DNA of 20,280 nt from JACKOD01 sp041591635 (GTDB taxonomy: Bacteria; Pseudomonadota; Gammaproteobacteria; Pseudomonadales; Oleiphilaceae). Where the stretch lies: assembly GCA_041591635.1 (NCBI GenBank), contig JBFHRO010000032.1, positions 1-20,280 on the forward strand. The letters run 5' to 3'. Made by a program: the position numbers and the translations under genes. The notes beneath the pieces are model-generated. The model saw only the letters and a program-made list of their open reading frames with translations. It did not search any database and was not told the DNA's origin. Below are positions 1 through 7,476 of this stretch, in pieces (the first letter of the stretch is position 1; each line of letters opens with the position of its first letter).

Positions 1-135
1 CAGGGCTATGTCTGGGATACCCAGTCAGACATGTGGCTGGCACTGGTCGGGGCTGTCTCGGCTTTGCTGCTGTTGTCGCGGTATCACAATCGACAGCTCG
101 CTGCGCTCGGCTACGCTGACCGGATATCCCGGTGA
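1..135 (+). CDS. DUF2238 (YjdF-like) inner-membrane protein, C-terminal end
   Basis: This is the last 44 residues of a protein that begins before the window. Reading frame 1 from the first base is open to TGA at 133-135. It starts QGYVWDTQSDM, which resembles the D-x-W-D-x-Q-x-D-M signature near the end of DUF2238/YjdF membrane proteins. A hydrophobic segment (WLALVGAVSALLLLS) and a short basic tail follow, consistent with a last transmembrane helix and a cytoplasmic C-terminus. The family's function is not established. The stop overlaps the next start as TGATG, so the two genes are probably translated together. The frame is certain; the family name rests on a short tail. Confidence 0.65.
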   Translation, partial: QGYVWDTQSDMWLALVGAVSALLLLSRYHNRQLAALGYADRISR

Positions 136-1397
136 TGAGCCATCTCTGGGGCGATATTCATCCGTTTCTGGTTCTGGCGCTGGTGCTGTCTGCGGGCATG
201 GCGGCCGGCAAGCTCATCCGGCACCTGAGTTTGCCGTCGCTGCTGGGATACATTCTGCTGGGCATTGTTTTGGGGCCCTACGGCATTGGCATCCTCACCG
301 AACCACTCATGATCTCCTGGAACTTTGTCATTGATATTGGCCTGGGGCTGGTGGCCCTCGAGGTGGGTTCCTCGCTGAGCTTTAAAAACTTTGCCCGTAC
401 CGGCAAGGCTCTGGCCTGGCTGATTCTGGGTGAAACCTTTGCGGCGTTTTTTTTGATTGTCGTGGGTGTCTACCTGTTCTGCGACAGCTTGCCGCTGGCC
501 TTGCTTCTGGGGGCCATCGGCGCCGCCAGCGCACCGGCCGGCACCGTGGCGGTGATTCAGGATTGCCATGCCAGCGGGCCGGTAACCCGTACCCTCTATG
601 CAGTCGTCGGTTTTGATGATGGTCTGGCGGTGGTGCTTTACGGGCTTGCGCTGGTGTTTGCCAAGGCGTTGTTGCTGGGATCGGTGGGGCTTGAGAATCC
701 GGCCGGTTTCTACGGCCAGTTGGTGGCACCTATGGTCGAGATCGGCTTGAGCGTTGGCCTGGGGCTGGCGGCGGGCTGGTTGTTTCTCAAAGCCGCTTCG
801 ATCATGCGCAAGCCGCCGGATCTGTTGATTCTGACCTTTGCCATGGTGTTACTGCTTGTCGGTGCCAGTTTGCAATGGCATTTATCGCTGGTGATTGCCA
901 ACATGGCAGCCGGCATGTTGCTGGTAAACCTGGGGCGTGAAGGACTGATTGCTCGCGTGCATACGCTGCTTGAACAGGTCATGCCGCTGGTATTTGTGGT
1001 GTTCTTTACCCTTGCCGGAGCGCATCTGGACTTGGCATCGGTGGCCTCCATCGGCGTGACCGGGGCCGTGTATTTCGTCTGCCGCTGCTTTGGCAAAGCC
1101 GGCGGCGCCTGGCTTGGCGGCACCTTGGGAGGCATGGGGGCAGGCGCCAGTGCGCGGGTTGGGCTGGGAATTTTGTCCCAGGCAGGGCTGGCGATCGGGT
1201 TGGCGATGGTGGTCAGTCTTGAACTGCGGGCGCTTGCAGATATCTACGATGTGCCGCAGGCCGCCGAGATGGCGGCCGTCGTGCTCACCACCATTACTGC
1301 CACCACGGTGCTGTTTGAAATTCTTGGCCCCATCCTGACGCGCTATGTGCTGGTTCGCGCAGGCGAAACCCATCGACACCGAGGAACGCACCCATGA
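135..1397 (+). CDS. Kef-type (CPA2) monovalent cation:proton antiporter, membrane domain only
   Basis: The 420-residue protein is almost entirely hydrophobic, with about 12 membrane spans, and is expected in the inner membrane exchanging Na+ or K+ for H+. The N-terminal signature LPSLLGYILLGIVLGPYG (residues about 34-51) is typical of the CPA2/KefB-like family. The central stretch GAIGAASAPAGTVAVIQD resembles the family's ion-binding helix region, and GFDDGLAVVLYG follows. There is no TrkA-N (RCK) domain at the C-terminus, unlike KefB/KefC. ATG at 135 was chosen because it overlaps the previous stop (TGATG); GTG at 132 is also possible. The 3' end overlaps the CBS gene by ATGA, suggesting that protein supplies the regulatory part. 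The ion transported cannot be read from sequence. Confidence 0.85.
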   Translation: MSHLWGDIHPFLVLALVLSAGMAAGKLIRHLSLPSLLGYILLGIVLGPYGIGILTEPLMISWNFVIDIGLGLVALEVGSSLSFKNFARTGKALAWLILGETFAAFFLIVVGVYLFCDSLPLALLLGAIGAASAPAGTVAVIQDCHASGPVTRTLYAVVGFDDGLAVVLYGLALVFAKALLLGSVGLENPAGFYGQLVAPMVEIGLSVGLGLAAGWLFLKAASIMRKPPDLLILTFAMVLLLVGASLQWHLSLVIANMAAGMLLVNLGREGLIARVHTLLEQVMPLVFVVFFTLAGAHLDLASVASIGVTGAVYFVCRCFGKAGGAWLGGTLGGMGAGASARVGLGILSQAGLAIGLAMVVSLELRALADIYDVPQAAEMAAVVLTTITATTVLFEILGPILTRYVLVRAGETHRHRGTHP

Positions 1398-1867
1398 AAT
1401 CTGCCCCGACATCCTCTCATATTCTGGGCGGGACGCTTGTGCAACTGCTTGACTTCATTGGTCTGCGACCGCTTCCCAAGGTGCGGGAAGACGCCAGCAT
1501 TGTGGAGGCGATCAAGGTGCTGCAGCAATCCCCGCATTCGACCCTGGTGTATGTCCTTGATGCCAATCGGCGTCTTTTGGGGGTGATTACCCAGGAAGCC
1601 CTGGTGCAGTGGCTGTTTGTTCACTACCACGACGATGCCTTGACGGCTCACACCCTGATTCGCCATGCGGTATCCGAGACGGCGCGAGACCTGGCACGCA
1701 ATGAGCGGCTTACCGCCAGGATCGAGGATGCGATTGAACAGGTTCTGGAAGATATGATCGCCAGCAAGCTCGATGAAGTGGCGGTCGTCGATGATGATGG
1801 CCGGCTGCTGGGTGATATCACCATGAAGGATTTTATCGGCTACTATATGCGACCGCAGGTTAGCTGA
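1394..1867 (+). CDS. Two-CBS-domain protein, probable regulator of the antiporter
   Basis: The 157-residue soluble protein consists of a pair of CBS motifs at about residues 28-75 and 105-150. The first holds ASIVEAIKVLQQS and LVYVLDANRRLLGVIT; the second holds ARIEDAIEQVLEDM and EVAVVDDDGRLLGDIT. CBS pairs bind adenosine nucleotides and act as energy or ionic-strength sensors in transporters and enzymes. The start lies in an ATGA overlap with the antiporter and has a GAGGA ribosome-binding site eight bases upstream. The natural inference is a separately encoded regulatory subunit that gates the antiporter. It has no DNA-binding or catalytic domain that I can see. Confidence 0.85.
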   Translation: MKSAPTSSHILGGTLVQLLDFIGLRPLPKVREDASIVEAIKVLQQSPHSTLVYVLDANRRLLGVITQEALVQWLFVHYHDDALTAHTLIRHAVSETARDLARNERLTARIEDAIEQVLEDMIASKLDEVAVVDDDGRLLGDITMKDFIGYYMRPQVS

Positions 1868-1983
1868 TTGTCAGCGTAAGATCTGGGCCAATTGATAATA
1901 ACAACCAAGCAGTTCCGGGTTCCTTGGCGTTTGATGCCGATGAGGGTGTTACGGGATTGTGCGTGCAGGGGTACAGAGAGGAT

Positions 1984-2649
1984 ATGAATCACATTCTGGA
2001 TATTGATGCCGGGTTTTTCGACGACACCTTGTTGGCCGAGCAGATGCGGCTGGTTTCAGGTCTTGTGGGTGGCAGCAGCAAGGATGCCAAGCTGCCTGCT
2101 CATTGGGTGGGTCATGAGGGGGCGCTGGTTGTTCGGCTGAACCAGCTGATTGCCGAAATGCGCCTGCGCAAGATCGCCACCCCTGACTACCAGCGTGTGC
2201 CCGCGGGGGCGGTGATTTGGCCGGTCAGGTTCTCCCTGCCTGCGGCAGAGCAAATGGCTGAGCTGGCGCGCCGTGCCGCCCAGGGAAAGCTCGGTCGCAT
2301 CAGCGTGCCAAAGTCCGAGCATGAAATCTGGGCCCGCTACAAGTATTCGGTGATGGCACGCAATCACGTCACCTACCAGACCTTTGGTCGCCTTGTCGCG
2401 GTAAGGGCCTTTAATTTTGACGAGCTGCTGCTGGAAATGATGCATGCCCAGCGGGTATCGCCGGTAGAGCCGGATTTGCGTAACGCCGTCCAGCACATGT
2501 GGGGCTATGTGTCGGCGTTTTCACGTCTGCGCCCCGACACCTGCGGCAGTGCCGAATTGCTCAAGGAACTGCAGGAGCAGGCGCAGCTCAACAAAGTCCT
2601 GTATCTGACCAACTCGACGGCACTTGGGGAGCTGGCCTTGTGGTGCTGA
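1984..2649 (+). CDS. Pyrimidine-dimer-glycosylase-like N-terminus fused to DUF1722 (YbgA-like) domain
   Basis: The 221-residue protein has two parts. Residues 1-70 resemble the endonuclease V / pyrimidine dimer DNA glycosylase fold family: an LLAEQMRL helix, then HWVGHEGALVVRLNQLIAEMRLR, which parallels the segment preceding the EMRRRG-like helix of bacterial members. Residues about 113-205 fit DUF1722: HEIWARYKYSVMARNHVTYQTFGRLVA, as in YbgA. Aligned by eye to T4 endonuclease V (AEYREL), the catalytic Arg22-Glu23 positions read Met-Arg here, so glycosylase activity is doubtful. ATG 1984 fits the expected N-terminus but its AGAGAGG is only two bases away; in-frame starts TTG 1924 or GTG 1963 remain possible. 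The end overlaps the next gene by ten bases. A DNA repair role is suggested by family only. Confidence 0.6.
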   Translation: MNHILDIDAGFFDDTLLAEQMRLVSGLVGGSSKDAKLPAHWVGHEGALVVRLNQLIAEMRLRKIATPDYQRVPAGAVIWPVRFSLPAAEQMAELARRAAQGKLGRISVPKSEHEIWARYKYSVMARNHVTYQTFGRLVAVRAFNFDELLLEMMHAQRVSPVEPDLRNAVQHMWGYVSAFSRLRPDTCGSAELLKELQEQAQLNKVLYLTNSTALGELALWC

Positions 2650-3413
2650 ACCTTCATCACAAGATTCAGGGCGAGGGTGCGCCACTGGTGCTGGTGCACG
2701 GCCTCTTTGGCTCGCTGGAAAACCTCGGAATGGTGGCGCGCCTGCTGGCAAAAGGCTATCAGGTGCACTCGCTGGACATGCGCAATCATGGCCGCTCGCC
2801 CCACAGTCATGCCATGAATTACCGCCTGATGGCAGAAGATATCTGCCACTACCTGGATCAGAAAGGGCTTGAGCGAGCGAGCTTCTTGGGGCATTCCATG
2901 GGGGGCAAGGCGGTCATGCAGCTGGCCTTGTGTCATCCGCAGCGGGTAGATAGATTGATCGTGGCCGACATTGCGCCGGTCGCCTATCCGCCGCACCACG
3001 ATGCCATTCTTGAGGGGTTGCAGGCGCTGGACTTGTCCGGGCTGACCTCGCGACAACAAGCCGACGAGCAGCTGACGCCCTTTGTGTCCGAGGCGGCCGT
3101 TCGATCCTTCTTGCTGAAAAACCTCATCAAGGCCGGCGCCGGTCAGTTTGCCTGGCGCATGAATCTGCAGGCGATTGTGCAGAACTATCGTGAAATCATC
3201 GTTGGCCAGAGTGGGCCGGCGCCGTTTGAACGGCCTGTGCTTTTCGTCATGGGCGGAAAGTCCGATTACCTGCGCGCCGAACATCAGCCTCAGGTGCAAG
3301 CCTTGTTTCCGCGCGCCAGTGTGCGCGTTATTCCCGATACGGGGCACTGGCTGCATGCCGAAAAGCCGGAGCTGTTTGCCAAGGTGGTGGAGCGTTTTCT
3401 GGCGCTGACCTGA
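2640..3413 (+). CDS. ybfF: YbfF-type alpha/beta-hydrolase (esterase)
   Basis: The 257-residue protein closely follows E. coli YbfF in order and wording: VLVHGLFGSLENLG (oxyanion region), LDMRNHGRSP, FLGHSMGGKAVM with nucleophile Ser about 86, and GHWLHAEKP with the catalytic His about 236. YbfF-family enzymes hydrolyse short acyl esters and acyl-CoA in the cytoplasm. GTG at 2640 was chosen because GGGGAG lies eight bases upstream and the protein then has the family's usual length of about 255 residues. An ATG at 2499 would add 47 residues read from inside the previous gene. The start lies within the upstream gene, implying coupled translation. A strong terminator follows. Confidence 0.88.
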   Translation: MVLNLHHKIQGEGAPLVLVHGLFGSLENLGMVARLLAKGYQVHSLDMRNHGRSPHSHAMNYRLMAEDICHYLDQKGLERASFLGHSMGGKAVMQLALCHPQRVDRLIVADIAPVAYPPHHDAILEGLQALDLSGLTSRQQADEQLTPFVSEAAVRSFLLKNLIKAGAGQFAWRMNLQAIVQNYREIIVGQSGPAPFERPVLFVMGGKSDYLRAEHQPQVQALFPRASVRVIPDTGHWLHAEKPELFAKVVERFLALT

Positions 3414-3460
3414 GTGGGGCCGGATGTATCATGTCAGTGGCACAAAAAACGCAGACACAA

Positions 3461-3487
3461 AAAAAGCGACCCGAAGGTCGCTTTTTT
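3461..3487. terminator. Bidirectional intrinsic terminator between ybfF and amtB
   Basis: The stem AAAAAGCGACC (3461-3471) and its complement (3476-3486) enclose a CGAA tetraloop. It has a T-run on the plus strand and an A-run before it, so it also gives a U-tract on the minus strand. It sits between two convergent genes and should stop transcription from both sides. Confidence 0.92.
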
Positions 3488-3503
3488 ATTGGCAGAGCAG
3501 GTG

Positions 3504-4772
3504 TTACTGCTTGTTGGTGAACTCGGGATAGGCTTCCATTCCGCACTCGGCAAGATCCACGCCTTCGTACTCTTCCTCTTCGCTGACCCGGATACCTATG
3601 GCCGCTTTGAGTACCGCCCAGACAATCAATGAAGTCACGAATACCCAGACGAAGATGGTGAGGGCACCGATCAGCTGGCCAGAGAAGCTTGAGCCGGTAT
3701 TGGTGATAGGCACCAGGAGCAGGCCCAGCAGACCGCACACACCGTGAACCGAGATGGCACCCACAGGATCGTCAATTTTCAGCTTGTCGAGCGCCACAAT
3801 GCTGAACACCACCAGTACGCCGCCGATAGCACCGAACAGAGTAGCCTGCAGGGCTGAAGGAGTAGAAGGCTCAGCCGTGATGGCAACCAGTCCAGCCAGT
3901 GCACCGTTGAGGAGCATGGTAAGGTCGGCTTTGCCGAACAGCAGGCGGGCAGTGATCAGCGCCGCGATAGAACCGCCGGCGGCGGCTGCATTGGTGTTCA
4001 GGAAGACCATGGCGACCGAGTTGGCGTTGCCGATGTCGCCCAGCTTCAGAACCGAGCCGCCGTTAAAGCCGAACCAGCCCATCCACAGGATGAAGGTACC
4101 CAGGGTTGCCAGTGGCAGGTTGGCACCGGGAATCGCATTGACCTCGCCTTTTTTGCCGTATTTGCCCTTGCGTGCGCCCAGCAGAAGTACGCCAGCCAGC
4201 GCGGCGGCCGCACCTGCCATGTGGACGATGCCTGAACCGGCAAAGTCAGAGAAGCCCAGATCTTTCAGTGTGAACATGCCAAACACGGCATTGCCACCCC
4301 AGGTCCAGGAGCCTTCCATCGGGTAGATGAAGGCCGTCATCACCACGGCGAACGCCAGGAAAGCCCAGAGCTTCATTCGTTCAGCCACCGCACCCGATAC
4401 AATCGACATCGCGGTTGCTACGAATACCACCTGGAAGAAGAAATCCGAGGGCTTGGAATAGATAGCACCGCCGGTAAATCCGTCTTCGCGCTCGGCAAAG
4501 GACTTGAGCGTGCTGTCGACATCCACGGTAGCTATGTCTGAAAGGAAGTAGTTGCCGCCGTACATGATGGCGTAGCCGCACACGAGGTACATGATGCAGG
4601 AAATGCCAAACAAGGCGACGTTCTTGGTCAGAATTTCAGTGGTGTTTTTACTGCGTACCAATCCGGCTTCGAGCATGGCAAAACCCGCGGCCATCCACAT
4701 GACCAGGGCTCCGCACACCAGAAAATAGAAGGTGTCCATTGCATATTGAAGGTGAAAGACATTGTTTTCCAT
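3504..4772 (-). CDS. amtB: Ammonium transporter (Amt family)
   Basis: The 422-residue protein has about 11 membrane spans and transports ammonium/ammonia across the inner membrane. The twin pore histidines are present: His184 in AGSGIVHMAG and His343 in ISVHGVCG. Other family marks are MLEAGLVRSKN near the N-terminus and GANLPLATLGTFILWMGWFGFN in the middle. The cytoplasmic tail IGIRVSEEEEYEGVDLAECGMEAYPEF is the segment that binds GlnK. No cleavable signal peptide is evident, unlike E. coli AmtB. GGAGG lies seven bases before ATG. It is 57 bases downstream of glnK on the same strand, so it is expected to be nitrogen-regulated with it; no terminator is visible between them. Confidence 0.97.
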   Translation of the reverse strand: MENNVFHLQYAMDTFYFLVCGALVMWMAAGFAMLEAGLVRSKNTTEILTKNVALFGISCIMYLVCGYAIMYGGNYFLSDIATVDVDSTLKSFAEREDGFTGGAIYSKPSDFFFQVVFVATAMSIVSGAVAERMKLWAFLAFAVVMTAFIYPMEGSWTWGGNAVFGMFTLKDLGFSDFAGSGIVHMAGAAAALAGVLLLGARKGKYGKKGEVNAIPGANLPLATLGTFILWMGWFGFNGGSVLKLGDIGNANSVAMVFLNTNAAAAGGSIAALITARLLFGKADLTMLLNGALAGLVAITAEPSTPSALQATLFGAIGGVLVVFSIVALDKLKIDDPVGAISVHGVCGLLGLLLVPITNTGSSFSGQLIGALTIFVWVFVTSLIVWAVLKAAIGIRVSEEEEYEGVDLAECGMEAYPEFTNKQ

Positions 4773-4829
4773 CTGAAGCCCTCCGCACTAGGCTTTAGCT
4801 GATTACTGGATGTAGTGGATGATCAGGGG

Positions 4830-5168
4830 TTACACCGCATCTTCACCGGTTTCACCGGTACGAATACGAATGCACTGTTCAAGTGAGGTAACGAAGATTT
4901 TGCCATCGCCAATCTTGCCGGTATTGGCGGCTTTGGTAATGGCTTCCACCACTTGATCCAGCAGGCCGTCACCAATGGCGATTTCGATTTTTACCTTGGG
5001 CAGAAAATCAACAACGTATTCCGCGCCGCGATAAAGTTCGGTATGCCCCTTTTGGCGCCCGAAGCCTTTGACTTCTGTTACGGTAATGCCTTGCACGCCG
5101 ATATCAGACAGCGCTTCGCGGACATCATCCAGTTTGAAGGGCTTAATGATGGCAGTTACGAGTTTCAT
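4830..5168 (-). CDS. glnK: Nitrogen regulatory protein PII (GlnK type)
   Basis: The 112-residue protein has the usual PII length. It begins MKLVTAIIKPFKLDDVREAL and carries the T-loop with the uridylylation site Tyr51 (YRGAEY). The second signature follows in TGKIGDGKIFV, and ATP/2-oxoglutarate-binding residues such as KGFGRQKGH are present. It reports carbon/nitrogen status by binding 2-oxoglutarate and ATP/ADP, and blocks AmtB directly when deuridylylated. ATG 5168 has AAGGAG about eight bases upstream; a longer in-frame extension to 5252 would run through the leader hairpin and is rejected. A sigma54 promoter with IHF and NtrC-like sites lies upstream. First gene of glnK-amtB. Confidence 0.97.
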   Translation of the reverse strand: MKLVTAIIKPFKLDDVREALSDIGVQGITVTEVKGFGRQKGHTELYRGAEYVVDFLPKVKIEIAIGDGLLDQVVEAITKAANTGKIGDGKIFVTSLEQCIRIRTGETGEDAV

Positions 5169-5220
5169 CAAATTTCTCCTTATATCCCGCCGATAGTTGA
5201 AAATATTGCTTGGGGTAATG

Positions 5221-5240
5221 CGCACATAACTAACTGTGCG
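5221..5240 (-). other. Perfect hairpin in the glnK leader
   Basis: CGCACA (5221-5226) pairs exactly with TGTGCG (5235-5240) across an eight-base loop. It would lie about seven bases from the 5' end of the predicted glnK transcript. It could stabilise the mRNA 5' end or form an operator; the function is unknown. Confidence 0.45.
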
Positions 5241-5257
5241 GACTATGCGCACTACAA

Positions 5258-5273
5258 AGCAGATTCCATGCCA
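5258..5273 (-). promoter_or_regulatory. Sigma54 (-24/-12) promoter of glnK-amtB
   Basis: Read on the minus strand the site is TGGCATGGAATCTGCT, with GG and GC separated by exactly ten bases. It matches the sigma54 consensus TGGCACG-N4-TTGCW except at two positions. The predicted start of transcription is near 5247, giving a leader of about 80 bases before the glnK start. Sigma54 control of glnK-amtB is well established in enterics. Confidence 0.85.
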
Positions 5274-5292
5274 TGCGGAAAATGATTATATA

Positions 5293-5305
5293 AATCAAGC
5301 GGTTG
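5293..5305. promoter_or_regulatory. IHF-binding site between enhancer sites and glnK promoter
   Basis: AATCAAGCGGTTG matches the IHF consensus WATCAA-N4-TTR at every position and is flanked by an A/T-rich tract at 5281-5292. It sits about 46-58 bases upstream of the predicted glnK transcription start, between the NtrC-like sites and the sigma54 element, where IHF bends DNA in such promoters. Confidence 0.65.
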
Positions 5306-5367
5306 CTTTGGTGGGACAAGCTCTGTAAAAACTTGTTAGAGTGATTATAGCGCAAGCGGATGATTAT

Positions 5368-5384
5368 TGGTCCAGCGTGGTGCG
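5368..5384. promoter_or_regulatory. NtrC-like enhancer site, proximal
   Basis: TGGTCCAGCGTGGTGCG resembles the 17-base NtrC palindrome TGCACC-N5-GGTGCA, with a 5/6 right half and a 4/6 left half. It is centred about 129 bases upstream of the predicted glnK start, a usual distance for NtrC. Confidence 0.5.
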
Positions 5385-5408
5385 TCTCTGGTTGTGTTTT
5401 GAATATTG

Positions 5409-5425
5409 TGACCTTGCATGGTGCA
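5409..5425. promoter_or_regulatory. NtrC-like enhancer site, distal
   Basis: TGACCTTGCATGGTGCA has a perfect right half (GGTGCA) and a weak left half. Its centre is 41 bases, about four helical turns, from the proximal site, so both could be bound on the same DNA face. Confidence 0.4.
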
Positions 5426-5578
5426 TCCTGGTCTTTTTGTGATCCTGTCTCGCTATTTTGGCGATTGCAGTCCCGATTGCGCCGGTAACATCAGCACTTG
5501 GCCAAGATCATGGTAAAATCGCCCCCGGTTCCGCCTGACTGGCGTCATTAATCCGCTGAAGACCTACAAGGATCTGCT

Positions 5579-5830
5579 ATGTTAACCCCTCAAAAATTTT
5601 TCAGTGCTGTGCAGCAGCAAGTCGAGCAAGTGCTCCCGGGTGTTGCCAAAAGCGCCCAGGATGACATCCAGAATCACATCAAGATGGTGGTTACCAGCGT
5701 GCTGAACCGGCTCGATCTGGTCACTCGTGACGAGTTCGATGTACAGGTGGCGGTGCTGGAGAAAACCCGCGCCAAGGTCGACCAGCTTGAGAAAGTGGTC
5801 GCCAGTCTGGAACAAAAGCTTAAGAGCTAG
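5579..5830 (+). CDS. ubiK: UbiK (YqiC) accessory factor for ubiquinone biosynthesis
   Basis: The 83-residue protein has the BMFP/YqiC pattern: an amphipathic N-terminal half, the signature LNRLDLVTRDEFDVQVAVLEKTRAKV at about 41-66 (compare LTRLDLVSREEFDVQ in E. coli), and a C-terminal coiled coil ending VASLEQKLKS. UbiK assists the Ubi complex in aerobic ubiquinone synthesis, interacting with UbiJ and membranes, and forms trimers. The start has AAGGA six bases upstream. It is divergent from glnK across a 410-base regulatory region and lies 86 bases before comM on the same strand. Confidence 0.93.
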   Translation: MLTPQKFFSAVQQQVEQVLPGVAKSAQDDIQNHIKMVVTSVLNRLDLVTRDEFDVQVAVLEKTRAKVDQLEKVVASLEQKLKS

Positions 5831-5916
5831 AACTGTCTTGGCATAAGGCACGCCTCGTCAGCGCAGGTGTGTCTGTGACCGGATTACCATGAATTTCTCG
5901 TGTGCAGGGACGCCAC

Positions 5917-7440
5917 ATGTCATTGTCAAAAGTTTACAGCCGGGCGCAGGTCGGGATTGCCGCGCCTCTGGTCACCGTTGAAACCCATATCTCCAACGGT
6001 CTGCCGCAGCTGGCGATCGTGGGTCTGCCTGAAACCGCCGTTAAAGAAAGCAAGGACCGGGTTCGTAGCGCCTTGCTCAATGCCGGCTTTGAATTTCCTG
6101 CCCGACGCATCACCATCAATCTTGCCCCGGCGGATTTGCCGAAGGAGGGTGGGCGTTATGATCTGGCCATTGCCCTGGGCATTCTGGTAGCCTCGGGGCA
6201 ACTGGTGCAGTCATCGCTTGCCGACAAGGAGTTTCTTGGCGAACTGGCACTGACTGGCGAGTTGCGGCCCGTACGCGGATCGCTGCCGGCTGCGATGGCG
6301 GCCGGCCAGGAGTCGCGCCATTTATATGTTGCCCAGGGCAATGGGCCGGAGGCGAGTTTGGCGCGTGGTACCCGGGTGTTGATCGCCAAACACCTGCTGG
6401 AAGTGTGCGCCGATTTGAACGGTGAGGTCACTTTGCCAGAAGCACAGAGCCCTTGCGCCACGGCTATGCCGGCTACGGGCCCGGATATGCTGGATGTAAA
6501 AGGCCAGTACCAGGCGCGTCGCGCCCTGGAGCTGGCGGCAGCCGGTGGCCACAATTTGCTGTTGTTCGGCCCGCCCGGCACGGGGAAGAGCATGCTGGCC
6601 TCGCGTTTGCCGGGTATTCTCCCGCCGCTGGAGGAGCCCCAGGCGCTGGAGGTGGCGGCGGTTTATTCGGTGGCAGGCAAGGCGCTGGACCCTGCCCAGT
6701 GGGGCGTACGACCCTTTCGCAATCCCCATCATACAGCCTCGGCGGCGGCGCTGGTCGGTGGTGGCAGCCAGCCACGCCCGGGTGAGGTGAGTCTGGCGCA
6801 TCACGGCGTGCTGTTTCTGGATGAACTGCCGGAGTTCAGTCGCAAGGTGCTGGAAGTGCTGCGCGAACCGGTCGAAAGTGGCCACATCGTCATCTCGCGC
6901 GCAACGCACCAGACCCGGTTTCCTGCCCGTTTTCAGTTGGTCGCCGCCCTGAATCCGTGCCCTTGCGGTTATTCGGGGCACCCCAGTATTCAATGCAACG
7001 ACACGCCGGCACAGGTGCTTAAGTATCGTCAAAAACTGTCCGGGCCGATGCTCGATCGCTTCGACTTGCACGTTGAAGTGCCGGCCCAGAAAGGGGATGT
7101 GCTCACTTGCACCACAATGGTGCCGGAGGCCAGTGCGGCAGTCCGATCCAGAGTGATGGCCGCACACGAGCGCCAGCTTGCACGCCAGGGGGTGCGTAAT
7201 CAGGAGTTGTCAGGCGCGAAACTTGAAGCTGTGTGTGCGCTGGATCATGCGTCCCGGGCGCTGCTGGAGGCGGCACTTAACCGGTTGGGCCTTTCGGCCA
7301 GAGCGCTGCATCGGGTAATGCGGGTGGCGCGCACCATTGCCGACCTTGAAGGTGTTGAGTGGGTGGCTGCCCGGCATCTGACAGAGGCGCTGGGCTATCG
7401 CAAGCTGGATCGAAAACCCGGTGGTCAGATACCGTCCTGA
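5917..7440 (+). CDS. comM: ComM/YifB AAA+ helicase (Mg-chelatase-like)
   Basis: The 507-residue protein is full length for the family. It has an N-terminal Lon-protease-like ChlI domain (about 1-175), an AAA+ module with Walker A GPPGTGKS (218-225) and Walker B VLFLDELPEF (298-307), the ALNPCPCGYSG motif (first cysteine of a zinc-like cluster), and a C-terminal Mg-chelatase domain with LSARALHRVMRVARTIADLE. ComM is a hexameric helicase that drives branch migration during integration of transforming DNA in naturally competent bacteria, and it is also kept in non-competent species. ATG 5917 was chosen for the CAGGGA six bases upstream; GTG 5902 is an alternative. No plus-strand terminator with a T-run follows. 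Confidence 0.95.
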   Translation: MSLSKVYSRAQVGIAAPLVTVETHISNGLPQLAIVGLPETAVKESKDRVRSALLNAGFEFPARRITINLAPADLPKEGGRYDLAIALGILVASGQLVQSSLADKEFLGELALTGELRPVRGSLPAAMAAGQESRHLYVAQGNGPEASLARGTRVLIAKHLLEVCADLNGEVTLPEAQSPCATAMPATGPDMLDVKGQYQARRALELAAAGGHNLLLFGPPGTGKSMLASRLPGILPPLEEPQALEVAAVYSVAGKALDPAQWGVRPFRNPHHTASAAALVGGGSQPRPGEVSLAHHGVLFLDELPEFSRKVLEVLREPVESGHIVISRATHQTRFPARFQLVAALNPCPCGYSGHPSIQCNDTPAQVLKYRQKLSGPMLDRFDLHVEVPAQKGDVLTCTTMVPEASAAVRSRVMAAHERQLARQGVRNQELSGAKLEAVCALDHASRALLEAALNRLGLSARALHRVMRVARTIADLEGVEWVAARHLTEALGYRKLDRKPGGQIPS

Positions 7441-7448
7441 AACGGCAT

Positions 7449-7476
7449 AAAAAAAGAGGAGCTATCCGGCTCCTCT
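7449..7476 (-). terminator. Intrinsic terminator, minus strand
   Basis: The eight-base stem AGAGGAGC (7455-7462) / GCTCCTCT (7469-7476) is perfect. On the minus strand it is followed by a run of T residues (7449-7455 are all A on the plus strand). On the plus strand the stem is followed by ATAAAC, with no T-run, so it works mainly for minus-strand transcripts and may only protect the comM 3' end. Confidence 0.8.

Noticed and set aside
2505..3356. 283-codon open frame on the minus strand
   Set aside because: It is antisense to ybfF, which has clear catalytic motifs; long antisense frames are common in this GC-rich DNA.
5169..5252. N-terminal extension of GlnK to an upstream ATG at 5252
   Set aside because: PII proteins start at MKLVTAIIKPFK; ATG 5168 has a strong ribosome-binding site and the extension would cross the leader hairpin.
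6322..7167. 281-codon minus-strand frame inside comM
   Set aside because: The peptide has no recognisable domain, is rich in Arg, His and Gln, and lies wholly within the conserved AAA+ coding region.
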